This document shows, in pieces, positions 20,511 through 29,293 of a stretch of DNA of 64,000 bases (position 1 is the stretch's first letter; each line of letters opens with the position of its first letter). The translations under genes and the position numbers were made by a program. This DNA is from Marinobacter sp. X15-166B (GTDB taxonomy: Bacteria > Pseudomonadota > Gammaproteobacteria > Pseudomonadales > Oleiphilaceae): assembly GCF_001752365.1 (NCBI RefSeq), contig NZ_MEIY01000001.1, positions 1,375,044-1,439,043 on the forward strand. Direction: 5' to 3'. The notes beneath the pieces are model-generated. The model was not told the origin of the DNA, searched no databases, and saw only the letters and a list, made by a program, of their open reading frames with translations.

Positions 20511-22094
20511 ATGAGTGCGGTTATCGACGACCACACCCAGGAGCATGACCACGGACCCGCTGGGGGGATCACCCGGTGGTTGTTGACCACCAACCATAAA
20601 GATATCGGGACCATGTACCTGATATTCAGTTTCAGCATGTTCCTGCTGGGTGGCACCTTTGCCATGGTGATCCGGGCCGAGCTGTTTTACCCCGGCCTGC
20701 AGATCGTCGAACCGGAGTTTTTCAACCAAATGACCACCATGCACGGTCTGGTCATGGTGTTTGGCGCGGTCATGCCGGCATTCGTGGGGCTGGCCAACTG
20801 GATGATTCCGTTGATGATCGGCGCGCCCGACATGGCGTTGCCTCGCATGAACAACTGGAGTTTCTGGCTGCTGCCCTGTGCCTTTCTGATTCTGGTGTCC
20901 ACCCTGTTCATGTCCGGGGGCGGGCCCAACTTTGGCTGGACTTTCTACGCACCGCTGTCCACCACCTACGGCCCGCCGAGCACCACCTTCTTCATCTTCG
21001 CGATCCACATCATGGGGGTGTCGTCGATCATGGGCGCCATCAACGTGATCGCCACGGTGCTGAATCTGCGCGCCCCGGGGATGACGCTGATGAAAATGCC
21101 CCTGTTTGTGTGGACCTGGCTGATCACTGCGTTCCTGCTGATTGCGGTGATGCCGGTACTGGCCGGGGTGGTGACCATGATGCTGATGGACATCAATTTT
21201 GGCACCAGCTTTTTCGACGCTTCCGGTGGCGGTGACCCGGTGCTGTTTCAGCACGTGTTCTGGTTTTTCGGTCACCCCGAAGTGTACATCATGATTCTGC
21301 CCGCCTTCGGGGCGGTCTCCCAGATTATTCCGGCCTTCTCCCGCAAGCGCCTGTTTGGCTACGCGTCCATGGTCTACGCCACCGGTGCCATTGCCTTGTT
21401 GTCCTTCCTGGTGTGGGCGCACCATATGTTCACGGTGGGTATTCCGGTCGCCGGGCAACTGTTCTTCATGTACGCCACCATGCTGATCGCGGTGCCCACA
21501 GGGGTCAAAGTGTTCAACTGGGTGGCGACCATGTTCCGGGGCGCCCTGACCTTCGAAGCGCCCATGCTGTTTGCCATTGCGTTCGTCATCCTGTTCACCA
21601 TCGGTGGCTTCTCCGGACTGATGCTGGCGATCTCGCCGGCGGATTTCCAGTATCACGACACCTATTTCGTGGTGGCCCACTTTCACTATGTGCTGGTACC
21701 GGGGGCCATCTTTGGCATCTTTGCCTCGGCCTATTACTGGTTGCCCAAGTGGACCGGTTACATGTACGACGAGTCCCTCGCCAAAGCCCATTTCTGGATG
21801 TCGTTCATCGGCATGAATCTGGCGTTCTTCCCCATGCATTTTCTCGGGCTGGCGGGCATGCCGCGGCGGATACCGGATTACGCGCTGCAATTTGCCGACT
21901 TCAACATGATCTCCAGTATCGGGGCCTTTATGTTCGGCGCCACCCAGATCCTGTTCCTGTTGATCGTGGTCAAGTGTGCCCGGGGCGGGGTAGCCGCCGC
22001 CGCCAAGCCCTGGGAGGGCGCCGAAGGACTGGAGTGGACGGTGCCCTCACCGGCGCCCTACCACACCTTCACCACCCCGCCTGTGGTGGAATGA
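20511..22094 (+). CDS. coxA: Cytochrome c oxidase subunit I
   Basis: This is the catalytic haem a / haem a3-CuB subunit of the aa3-type proton-pumping terminal oxidase. The 527 residues have about 12 membrane helices. FFGHPEVYIMILPAFG holds the CuB ligand histidine cross-linked to tyrosine and the D-channel glutamate. HDTYFVVAHFHYVL contains the haem ligands. The N-terminus (RWLLTTNHKDIGTMYL) is canonical. It lies 56 bp after coxB and ahead of the assembly factor ctaG, as in pseudomonads. Confidence 0.98.
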   Translation: MSAVIDDHTQEHDHGPAGGITRWLLTTNHKDIGTMYLIFSFSMFLLGGTFAMVIRAELFYPGLQIVEPEFFNQMTTMHGLVMVFGAVMPAFVGLANWMIPLMIGAPDMALPRMNNWSFWLLPCAFLILVSTLFMSGGGPNFGWTFYAPLSTTYGPPSTTFFIFAIHIMGVSSIMGAINVIATVLNLRAPGMTLMKMPLFVWTWLITAFLLIAVMPVLAGVVTMMLMDINFGTSFFDASGGGDPVLFQHVFWFFGHPEVYIMILPAFGAVSQIIPAFSRKRLFGYASMVYATGAIALLSFLVWAHHMFTVGIPVAGQLFFMYATMLIAVPTGVKVFNWVATMFRGALTFEAPMLFAIAFVILFTIGGFSGLMLAISPADFQYHDTYFVVAHFHYVLVPGAIFGIFASAYYWLPKWTGYMYDESLAKAHFWMSFIGMNLAFFPMHFLGLAGMPRRIPDYALQFADFNMISSIGAFMFGATQILFLLIVVKCARGGVAAAAKPWEGAEGLEWTVPSPAPYHTFTTPPVVE

Positions 22095-22120
22095 GCGGGG
22101 GGCAATAACGGAGGCAGAAA

Positions 22121-22711
22121 ATGACCAGTAACAAACGCTCCACGGGCCGGGTGGTCACCTGGTGCATGACGGGGGTGGTCGGCATGTTCGCTTTTGGATT
22201 TGCGCTGGTGCCCCTGTACGACGTGTTCTGCGACATCACCGGCATCAATGGCAAGACCGGGGGCCGCTATCAGGCCGGCGTCACCGACGGTGAAGCCGAC
22301 AGCCGCCTGATCACCGTGCAGTTCATTGCCCAGAACGGTCCCGAAATGCCCTGGGTGTTCCGGCCGATGACGCGCAACATTAAGGTCCACCCCGGTGAGG
22401 CCATCACGGTGAATTACTACGCCGAAAACCCCACCGACCAGGCCATGGTGGCCCAGGCCGTGCCGAGCCTGTCCCCGTCGGAGGGCACCTTGTATTTCCA
22501 CAAGACCGAGTGTTTCTGTTTCACCCAGCAAGCTCTTGCCGCCGGGGAAACGGTGGAAATGCCTCTGGTGTTCATTGTCGACAAGGCTCTACCCGAACAC
22601 CTGCGCAAACTGACCTTGTCCTATACCTTGTACGACCAGGGGAAATTGCAGCAGGCTGCCGCCGACACCACGGTGGCGGCTTCTACAAACGGTTTAGCCG
22701 TCGGAGGCTGA
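22121..22711 (+). CDS. ctaG: Cytochrome c oxidase assembly protein CtaG/Cox11
   Basis: Cox11 delivers copper to the CuB site of subunit I from the periplasmic side. The 196 residues have one N-terminal membrane anchor (VVTWCMTGVVGMFAFGFALV) followed by VPLYDVFCDITGINGKT, a family signature. The copper-binding pair is seen in KTECFCFTQQ (CxC). A GGAGG ribosome-binding site precedes the ATG. The coxC start is 1 bp past the stop. Confidence 0.97.
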   Translation: MTSNKRSTGRVVTWCMTGVVGMFAFGFALVPLYDVFCDITGINGKTGGRYQAGVTDGEADSRLITVQFIAQNGPEMPWVFRPMTRNIKVHPGEAITVNYYAENPTDQAMVAQAVPSLSPSEGTLYFHKTECFCFTQQALAAGETVEMPLVFIVDKALPEHLRKLTLSYTLYDQGKLQQAAADTTVAASTNGLAVGG

Positions 22712-22712
22712 C

Positions 22713-23600
22713 ATGCCAACACAGCAAAGCTACTACGTACCCGCGCAGAGTAAATGGCCCATCATTGCCACCGTCGGTCTGGGCACAACCCTGTACGGCG
22801 CTGCCATGATCATGGTCAACAGCACCCAGGGGGACTCCACGGCGGTCTCCTGGCTGGTGTTTGCGGTCGGCAGTCTGATCATGGCGTACATGCTGTTCGG
22901 CTGGTTCGGAACGGTGATCAAAGAGAGTCGCAGCGGGTTGTACAGTTCGCAAATGGACCGCTCATTCCGCTGGGGCATGAGCTGGTTTATTTTTTCCGAG
23001 GTGATGTTCTTCGGGGCGTTTTTCGGTGCCTTGTTCTATGCCCGGGTGTTTGCGGTTCCCTGGCTCGGTGGCGAAGGGGACCGGGGCAGCAGTAACATGC
23101 TGTGGGAAGGCTTTCAGGCGACCTGGCCGCTGCTCGCCAATCCGGATCCGGAAGCATACCCCTCCCCCAGCGCCATCATCGGACCCTGGGGGTTGCCCCT
23201 GGTCAACACCATCTTGCTGGTGACTTCGTCGTTGACCGTGACCCTGGCGCACCACGGCATGAAGCAGGGCAACCGGCGCAAGCTTAAAATCTGGCTGGCG
23301 GCCACCATTGTGCTGGCGCTGGCGTTCCTGTTTTTTCAGGTGGAAGAATACGTGCATGCCTACACCGAGTTGGGGCTGACGTTGACGTCGGGGATCTACG
23401 GCACCACCTTTTTCATGCTGACCGGGTTTCATGGGGTGCACGTGTTTCTGGGGACGCTGATGCTGACGATCATGTTCATCCGCATCCACAAGGGGCACTT
23501 TTCCGCCGAACAGCATTTCGGGTTCGAGGCGGCCAGCTGGTACTGGCATTTTGTGGATGTGGTCTGGCTGGGGCTGTTTATATTCGTGTATGTGATCTGA
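22713..23600 (+). CDS. coxC: Cytochrome c oxidase subunit III
   Basis: This is the structural subunit III of the aa3 oxidase. It has 295 residues and seven hydrophobic segments. Family signatures include WFIFSEVMFFGAFFGALFYAR and the C-terminal GFHGVHVFLGTLMLTIMFIR and EAASWYWHFVDVVWLGLF. It carries an insertion around residues 115-150 (GDRGSSNMLWEGFQATWPLL), as commonly seen in gammaproteobacterial homologues. It begins one base after ctaG and is the last gene before the oppositely oriented DUF2909 gene. Confidence 0.97.
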   Translation: MPTQQSYYVPAQSKWPIIATVGLGTTLYGAAMIMVNSTQGDSTAVSWLVFAVGSLIMAYMLFGWFGTVIKESRSGLYSSQMDRSFRWGMSWFIFSEVMFFGAFFGALFYARVFAVPWLGGEGDRGSSNMLWEGFQATWPLLANPDPEAYPSPSAIIGPWGLPLVNTILLVTSSLTVTLAHHGMKQGNRRKLKIWLAATIVLALAFLFFQVEEYVHAYTELGLTLTSGIYGTTFFMLTGFHGVHVFLGTLMLTIMFIRIHKGHFSAEQHFGFEAASWYWHFVDVVWLGLFIFVYVI

Positions 23601-23622
23601 GCCGCCACCGGTGCGGTAACGC

Positions 23623-23826
23623 TCAGGGCGTGGGGTTGAGGGTCAGTGAGCCTTGCCAAAGCGACAGCAGAATCACCGTCAGTAACAGCACACTGAGACC
23701 AACACGCACCGCCAGTGAGGTCAGCAACCGGTTCGATTTGCTGCCGTCGCGAATCAGAAACACCAGGCCGCTGAACAGGCTGACAATGACCGCCAGCAGG
23801 AGGACACCGATGAGAATCTTTAACAC
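23623..23826 (-). CDS. DUF2909 family small membrane protein
   Basis: This 67-residue protein has two hydrophobic helices (ILIGVLLLAVIVSLFSGLVFL and a C-terminal VGLSVLLLTVILLSLW) separated by RDGSKSNRLLTSLAVR. This is the pattern of the twin-transmembrane DUF2909 family, which is typically encoded opposite surf1 inside aa3 oxidase clusters. The GTG at 23826 is preceded by AGGAG (23833-23837), which fixes the start inside a longer open frame. A role in oxidase biogenesis is only inferred from conserved placement. Confidence 0.85.
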   Translation of the reverse strand: MLKILIGVLLLAVIVSLFSGLVFLIRDGSKSNRLLTSLAVRVGLSVLLLTVILLSLWQGSLTLNPTP

Positions 23827-23888
23827 TGCAATCTCCTGGCAAGTAAGGCGGAACCGACGCACGACCCCAGACCTTACCATAGTAGTAC

Positions 23889-24629
23889 ATGACCGAAGCA
23901 CGGCGTAACAACAGGACATGGCAACCGGATTGGCGCTTGTGGGTATTTTGCGGTCTGTTGCTGCCGGTGCTGCTGGGCCTGGCGGGGTGGCAGTTGCAGC
24001 GGGCGGCCTACAAGCAGCAGCAACTCGACCTGTGGCAGCAGGGGCAGGAGACGCGCCCATGGGGCACGCTGGACGCAACGGGTCTGGTGACTGGCCAGGC
24101 AGTGACGGTCGACGGGGTCTACGCGGAGCCGACCTGGCTGCTCGACAATCGTACCCGCGACGGGGTCGCGGGTTATGAAGTGCTGACGCTGTTTGCGCCT
24201 GTGTCGGGGGTGCCGGTGGTCGTAAATCGCGGCTGGGTGCCGGCCCCCGCAATGCGCAGTCAGTTACCGGTGCTGCCGCAGCCCGCGGGGCAGGTACGGG
24301 TCACCGGTCGGTTGAGTCCCTACCCGGAGCCCCCGGTGCTCGCCAGAACCTCCGTCAGCGGGGCCTGGCCACGTCGGGTGCAGACCCTGACCAGGGCCGC
24401 AGCGCAGGCCGAGAGTTCCGGCGTCGCCGCTTTGGTTCTGCGGCTTGCCGACTCCGGTCAGCCCGGTGCCTTTCGGGCCGACTGGACACCGGACCGGATG
24501 GGGCCGCAAACCCATTATGGTTATGCGGTGCAGTGGCTTGCACTGGCCATCGTGTTGCTGCTGCTAACCGTGCGCGCGAGCTTCAGACCGTCACCAACAG
24601 AGAGCAACAATGACCACACCCATGGCTGA
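23889..24629 (+). CDS. SURF1-family oxidase assembly protein
   Basis: SURF1 proteins help insert haem a into subunit I. The 246 residues show the classic layout: one N-terminal membrane helix (LWVFCGLLLPVLLGLAGWQLQRA), a periplasmic domain with VNRGWVPAP in the middle, and a second helix near the C-terminus (YAVQWLALAIVLLLLTVRA). The end overlaps the next gene by 20 nt if that gene starts at 24610. Confidence 0.95.
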   Translation: MTEARRNNRTWQPDWRLWVFCGLLLPVLLGLAGWQLQRAAYKQQQLDLWQQGQETRPWGTLDATGLVTGQAVTVDGVYAEPTWLLDNRTRDGVAGYEVLTLFAPVSGVPVVVNRGWVPAPAMRSQLPVLPQPAGQVRVTGRLSPYPEPPVLARTSVSGAWPRRVQTLTRAAAQAESSGVAALVLRLADSGQPGAFRADWTPDRMGPQTHYGYAVQWLALAIVLLLLTVRASFRPSPTESNNDHTHG

Positions 24630-25254
24630 ATTTATGAACCACACCTCCGAACAACCCGGCCCCGAGCAGATTCGCCGGGGCCGGCGCATGGCTGTGCTGC
24701 TGTTTACCGTGGGCTTGGGACCCATGGTGGTGGCAACCTTGATGTATTACACCGGTTGGTTGAACCCGTCGGGGCACACCAACCACGGGGTGCTGATCAC
24801 CCCGCCCCTGCCCGTCGCCGAACTGCAGCTGACCGATGCCACAGGTGCACCGCTGGAGGACCACTTCGGTTCCGCCGTGGCAGAGCCCAGATGGTTGATG
24901 ATTGTGGTCGCCGACCGCTGCGCCGATGCGTGCGAATCGCTGCTGTACCTGTCACGGCAAGTCAATATCGCGCTGGGCAAAAACGCCCATCGGGTGGCAC
25001 GATCCGCTTACCTGCAGGTGGTTCCGGCAGCGTTTCAGCGTCACTGGCAGGAAAACTACCCGTTGATGCAACGCCTGACCTCGGGCGCAGCGGAACATCC
25101 GCGCTGGCCGGAGGGCGTTGATCCCCGGCAGACGCCGCGGGTGCTGCTGGTGGACCCCCTGGGAAACGTGATGATGCACTACGGTACGGAACACAGTGGC
25201 AAGGCAATACTGGAAGATCTCAAGCATTTGCTGAAATTATCCCAAATTGGCTGA
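24610..25254 (+). CDS. SCO-like membrane-anchored thioredoxin-fold protein of the oxidase cluster
   Basis: This protein of up to 214 residues occupies the usual 'hypothetical' slot between surf1 and ctaA. It has one N-terminal membrane helix (AVLLFTVGLGPMVVATLMYY) and then a domain that I align by eye to the SCO protein encoded at 27323. WLMIVVADRCADAC gives a CxxxC pair at residues 104 and 108 where SCO has CPDVC, and TPRVLLVDPLGNVMMHY matches the SCO C-terminal strand. A copper or thiol role is therefore plausible but unproven. The start is uncertain (ATGs at 24610, 24622 and 24634). Confidence 0.85.
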   Translation: MTTPMAEFMNHTSEQPGPEQIRRGRRMAVLLFTVGLGPMVVATLMYYTGWLNPSGHTNHGVLITPPLPVAELQLTDATGAPLEDHFGSAVAEPRWLMIVVADRCADACESLLYLSRQVNIALGKNAHRVARSAYLQVVPAAFQRHWQENYPLMQRLTSGAAEHPRWPEGVDPRQTPRVLLVDPLGNVMMHYGTEHSGKAILEDLKHLLKLSQIG

Positions 25255-25267
25255 GGTGAGGGTGGCT

Positions 25268-26386
25268 ATGGACAAGGCGCGGGTAATGCGGCGCTGGGCC
25301 ACAGTGGCTGCGCTGCTGGCGGTGGTGGTCGTCACTCTGGGTGCCTGGACCCGGTTGGTGGACGCAGGCCTGGGTTGCCCGGACTGGCCCGGCTGTTACG
25401 GTTTTCTTATCGTGCCCCAGGACGAGGCACGCATCGCCATTGCTGAAGCCCGGTTTCCGGATTCACCGGTCGATGTGGCCAAGGGCTGGCCGGAGATGAT
25501 TCACCGTTACGCCGCCGCTCTTCTGGGGTTGGTGGTATTCGGTCTGGCGGGCTATGCGGCGCGCCATCGCCGCACCGGGCTGCCGGTGAAACTGGCGATG
25601 TTCATAGCCGTCTTTATTCTGTTGCAGGGAGCGTTCGGGATGTGGACGGTGACCCTGAAACTCTGGCCCCAGGTGGTCGCACTGCACCTGCTGGGCGGGT
25701 TTACCACGCTGACCCTGCTGGCGCTGCTGCGCTTGCGTGTTGGTCGCCTGGTGTCTGCGGCCGCCGGTGGGCCACCGAGGGGGTGGCGGCTGGAGGCGTC
25801 CCCCCTGCCGGCGGACCGGCTCCGTGTGAGGTTGGCGCGCCTGCGTCCCTGGCTGTACGGCGGACTGGTGCTGGTGGCCGGGCAGATTGCCCTGGGGGCC
25901 TGGACCGCTGCCAACTACGCGGCGGTGGCCTGTCTTGATCTGCCCACCTGCCAGGGTCAGTGGTGGCCGGAGATGGATTTCCGGCACGGCTTCGATATTA
26001 CCCAGGCGGTGGGTCCCAATTATCTGGGAGGGCAACTGGCTGCGGCGGGCCGGGTGGCCATTCATGTCAGCCACCGACTGGGCGCACTGGTGGTGGTGGT
26101 GTACTGGCTGGCGTTGCTGACGATCCTGTGGCGGCAGCTGCCCCTGGCTGTGATCCGCCAGGCGGCCGCGGTGGTGGCGGCGCTGGTGGTCGCTCAGGTG
26201 GCGCTGGGATTGCTCAATATTGCTTTGTATCTGCCACTAGGGATTGCGGTTGCCCACAACGCGGGCGGCGCGGCCCTGCTGGTGGCGGTCGTCTGGCTGT
26301 TGTGGCGCGTGTATGGCGTGCAGCAGGCAACAGCGGTCAGCGAGCCGCACCGGTTTCGGGAAGTTACTCAGGAGGTGACCGTATGA
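25268..26386 (+). CDS. ctaA: Heme A synthase CtaA/COX15
   Basis: CtaA oxidises the C8 methyl of heme O to give heme A for the aa3 oxidase. The 372 residues form an eight-helix membrane protein in two halves. Seen are WTRLVDAGLGCPDWPGCYGF at the N-terminus, the haem-ligand segment MIHRYAA, and in the second half CLDLPTCQGQWWPEMDF and HVSHRLGALVV. The ATG at 25268 with AGGTGAGG upstream is preferred over an in-frame TTG at 25247. A less hydrophobic, basic linker of about 35 residues lies between the halves. The stop overlaps ctaB (ATGA). Confidence 0.95.
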   Translation: MDKARVMRRWATVAALLAVVVVTLGAWTRLVDAGLGCPDWPGCYGFLIVPQDEARIAIAEARFPDSPVDVAKGWPEMIHRYAAALLGLVVFGLAGYAARHRRTGLPVKLAMFIAVFILLQGAFGMWTVTLKLWPQVVALHLLGGFTTLTLLALLRLRVGRLVSAAAGGPPRGWRLEASPLPADRLRVRLARLRPWLYGGLVLVAGQIALGAWTAANYAAVACLDLPTCQGQWWPEMDFRHGFDITQAVGPNYLGGQLAAAGRVAIHVSHRLGALVVVVYWLALLTILWRQLPLAVIRQAAAVVAALVVAQVALGLLNIALYLPLGIAVAHNAGGAALLVAVVWLLWRVYGVQQATAVSEPHRFREVTQEVTV

Positions 26387-27306
26387 GCGAACACAGCAAG
26401 ACCCTGAGCGGGCCGCAAGCTCCGGCGCTGCCCGGCGCTGTCCCGTCCTGGCGGGATTATCTGGAGCTCACCAAGCCACGGGTGGTGGCGTTGATGATCA
26501 TGACCTCGGTCATCGGTATGCTGCTGGCCAGGCCGGGAATACCGCCCTGGCAGATCCTGATATTCGGCAATCTGGGGATTGCCTTGCTGGCCGGCGCGGC
26601 CGCGGTGATCAACCATGTGGTAGACCGCAAAATCGATACGGTCATGGCGCGCACCCGCAAACGGCCGGTGGCAACCGGCCGCATCCAGCTGGTTGATGCC
26701 CTGGCCTTCGCCGCCACCCTGGCGTTATCCGGCATGCTGGTACTGGTGCTGCAGGTCAACACCGTGACGGCGTGGCTGACCCTGGCTTCCCTGGTCGGTT
26801 ATGCCGGGGTGTACACGCTGTTCCTGAAACGGGCCACCCCGCAAAACATTGTGATTGGCGGGCTGGCCGGTGCCATGCCGCCGTTACTGGGCTGGACCGC
26901 CGTGACCGGTCAGGTAGAAGGGCACGGGCTGTTGCTGGTGCTGATCATTTTTGCCTGGACCCCACCCCATTTCTGGGCACTGGCCATTCACCGCAAAGAG
27001 GAATACGCCAGGGCCGGTATTCCGATGCTGCCGGTGACCCATGGTAACCAATACACCGAATTGCACATTCTGCTGTACACCCTGATGCTGCTGGCGGTCA
27101 GTCTGTTGCCCTTCGTCACCGGCATGTCCGGCCTGCTTTATCTGCTGGGAGCGCTGGGGCTGGGCGGGCGGTTTGTACATTACGCGGTGCGGTTGTTCCG
27201 GCACGATGACCGCCAGGTGGCGCTGGCGACGTTCAAATACTCGATCACCTATCTGATGCTGCTGTTTGTTGTATTGCTGGCGGATCACTTTATCATGGTG
27301 GGTTGA
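26383..27306 (+). CDS. ctaB: Protoheme IX farnesyltransferase (heme O synthase)
   Basis: CtaB (CyoE) transfers a farnesyl group to protoheme to make heme O, the substrate of CtaA. The 307 residues are a UbiA-superfamily membrane enzyme. The first Asp-rich motif is NHVVDRKIDTVMARTRKRP and the second region is FAWTPPHFWALAIHRKEEY. The frame is open further upstream, but the ATG at 26383, behind AGGAGG and overlapping the ctaA stop, is clearly the start. ctaA-ctaB coupling matches the reaction order. Confidence 0.97.
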   Translation: MSEHSKTLSGPQAPALPGAVPSWRDYLELTKPRVVALMIMTSVIGMLLARPGIPPWQILIFGNLGIALLAGAAAVINHVVDRKIDTVMARTRKRPVATGRIQLVDALAFAATLALSGMLVLVLQVNTVTAWLTLASLVGYAGVYTLFLKRATPQNIVIGGLAGAMPPLLGWTAVTGQVEGHGLLLVLIIFAWTPPHFWALAIHRKEEYARAGIPMLPVTHGNQYTELHILLYTLMLLAVSLLPFVTGMSGLLYLLGALGLGGRFVHYAVRLFRHDDRQVALATFKYSITYLMLLFVVLLADHFIMVG

Positions 27307-27322
27307 TAACGTTGGAGTGTCT

Positions 27323-27994
27323 ATGTCCCCGGCTATTCGTAATACATTGATAACGCTGATAGTTATAGTCTTGGTGGTGTTTGGACTGGTGATCGGCAAA
27401 CAAGTGTTCGGTGTGGCCGGCCACGCCCCGGTGGCGCCGCCTGAACTGAGTGAAATGAACACCTTTGTGTACGATCAGGGGCGGCCGCTGGCCGGGTTTC
27501 AGTTGGTCAACGAGGCCGGTGAGCCGGTGGACCGGGACTGGTTGCAAGGGCATTGGACCTTTGCCTTTCTGGGCTACACCCATTGCCCGGACGTCTGTCC
27601 GACCACCCTGGCCATGCTGCGCCAGACCCTCACCCGCATTGCGGACGACCTCCCCACTCCCCGAGTGCTGCTGATTTCGGCGGACCCGGAGCGGGATACC
27701 CCGGAGCGGCTGCAGGAATACCTCGGCTTTTTCAGTGACCGGTTCCACGGTCTGACCGGGGATCTCGATGGCTTGCGGGCGCTGGCGCAAAGCATGAACG
27801 GGGTCTTTGTGCACCGCACCGAAGGCGATGTGTTATTGGTGGATCACAGCGCCCATGTGGTGTTGATCAACCCGCAAGGCGAAATGGCGGCGGTGCTCCA
27901 GCCGCCCCATCAGCCGCAACAGCTGGCCGAGGCCTATCGGCAGATTTACCAGTGGGCCCGCAGTCAGCATCCGCGGATGGCCAGCGCAGACTGA
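27323..27994 (+). CDS. SCO1/SenC-family copper chaperone
   Basis: SCO proteins metallate or reduce the CuA site of subunit II. The 223 residues have an N-terminal membrane anchor (TLITLIVIVLVVFGLVIGKQ) and a thioredoxin fold. The copper-binding pair is in GYTHCPDVCPTTLA, and the distal His ligand is in LLVDHSAHVVLI. The ATG at 27323 with GGAG upstream is used rather than the open frame at 27266. It ends the oxidase assembly block. Confidence 0.96.
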   Translation: MSPAIRNTLITLIVIVLVVFGLVIGKQVFGVAGHAPVAPPELSEMNTFVYDQGRPLAGFQLVNEAGEPVDRDWLQGHWTFAFLGYTHCPDVCPTTLAMLRQTLTRIADDLPTPRVLLISADPERDTPERLQEYLGFFSDRFHGLTGDLDGLRALAQSMNGVFVHRTEGDVLLVDHSAHVVLINPQGEMAAVLQPPHQPQQLAEAYRQIYQWARSQHPRMASAD

Positions 27995-28069
27995 CCGGTG
28001 GGGGGCTTTCCCTGAGCGGCGTCAGGCCCTACACTGCCCGGCCTTGACGCCCAACCACGGTAACCCGTT

Positions 28070-29293
28070 ATGTCTGTATGCCAGCGCCCCGTCACCTCAC
28101 GCCGCGAGTTGTTCACCGTACTGGCCGCCGGTGCCACCATCCTGCTGGTGCTGCACACCCTGGGGCGCTTTATTTATACCCCGCTGCTGCCCTATCTGGT
28201 CACGGACGGCCAGTTAACGCCCCAGCAGGGGGCCGCCATTGCCACCTGGAACTATCTCGGCTATCTGCTGGGCGCTGTGCTGGCGATCCGCTGGTATCGC
28301 ATCCACCACATCCGTCTGTTGCTGCCCGTCGCCGTGGTGGTTCACCTCATCACCACCCTGCTGCTGACGCAACTGGATCAGGTCAGCGTGATCTCGGGGC
28401 TGCGCTGGCTCAATGGGGTGGCCAACGGAGTGGCCTTCGTACAGGCGCCGGCGCTGATTCTGGAGTGGCTGGTACGGCGCAACCGCGCCAGTCTGAGTGG
28501 TCTGGTGTATCTGGGGGTCGGTCTGGGTCTGCTGCTTTCCAGCGGTCTGGTTACCCTCACCTCAGACTGGCTGAGCGGGGCAGAGCGCTGGTGGCCGGCG
28601 GCGCTCTTGTCGATCCCACTGGCGTGGTGGGGCACCGCCCGGTTGTTGCAACTCGAAGTGGTCGCGCCGTCGAGTGCAGACGGCAAACGACCGGCGACCT
28701 CCGGCCCCTTACTGGACCGGGCCAGTGTGCCGCTGTTTCTGTCATACGCGGGCGGGGGCCTGGGCTATATTCTGCCGATGACCTTTCTGCCGCTGCTGGC
28801 CACCCTGCAGTTGCCGCCAGGCGACTGGCTCATCGACGGCTCCTGGTTGCTGGTGGCCCTGGCCACCATCCCCTCAGCCTGGCTGTGGAACCATCTGGGC
28901 GCGAAACTGGGGGATCTTCGGGCTATCCGGCTGAATTTCATTCTGCAGTTGGTGGGCGTGCTGGCGGCGGTGGTGTTACCCGGCGCCGTTGGCATCGTGT
29001 TGTGCGGCGTGCTGGTGGGCGCCACCTTCCTGGGGACGGTGCTGCTGACCCAGCGCATCGGTCGTGCCCTGCACCCCCATCAGGGGCCGCGCATCTCGGC
29101 TGCGCTGATCGCCCTTTACGCCTTTGCCCAGATGGTAGGGCCCTGGCTGGCGAAGCATTGGCTGGCCCGGGGTGGCACCCTGGGCAGCGCCTTCGGTATC
29201 GGCGTGGCGGCGCTGCTGTTCGGGTTGTTGTGCACCTTGCTGGTGCCCCGGCCCGAGGAGTGGCATCAGCGCCCTGGGTTTCGGTCAGACTGA
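28070..29293 (+). CDS. MFS transporter, YbfB/YjiJ-like
   Basis: This is a 407-residue inner-membrane protein with 12 hydrophobic segments. The N-terminal pattern LGRFIYTPLLPYLVTDGQLTP and WNYLGYLLGAVLAIRW fits the YbfB/YjiJ branch of the major facilitator superfamily, whose substrates are mostly unknown. No strong ribosome-binding site is visible before the ATG at 28070. It lies downstream of sco but after a 75-bp gap, and converges on the next MFS gene with a 9-bp overlap at the 3' ends. Confidence 0.87.
   Translation: MSVCQRPVTSRRELFTVLAAGATILLVLHTLGRFIYTPLLPYLVTDGQLTPQQGAAIATWNYLGYLLGAVLAIRWYRIHHIRLLLPVAVVVHLITTLLLTQLDQVSVISGLRWLNGVANGVAFVQAPALILEWLVRRNRASLSGLVYLGVGLGLLLSSGLVTLTSDWLSGAERWWPAALLSIPLAWWGTARLLQLEVVAPSSADGKRPATSGPLLDRASVPLFLSYAGGGLGYILPMTFLPLLATLQLPPGDWLIDGSWLLVALATIPSAWLWNHLGAKLGDLRAIRLNFILQLVGVLAAVVLPGAVGIVLCGVLVGATFLGTVLLTQRIGRALHPHQGPRISAALIALYAFAQMVGPWLAKHWLARGGTLGSAFGIGVAALLFGLLCTLLVPRPEEWHQRPGFRSD

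Noticed and set aside
20484..21890. Long minus-strand open frame opposite coxA (468 codons)
   Set aside because: His/Gln/Gly-rich translation typical of an antisense shadow; coxA is certain.
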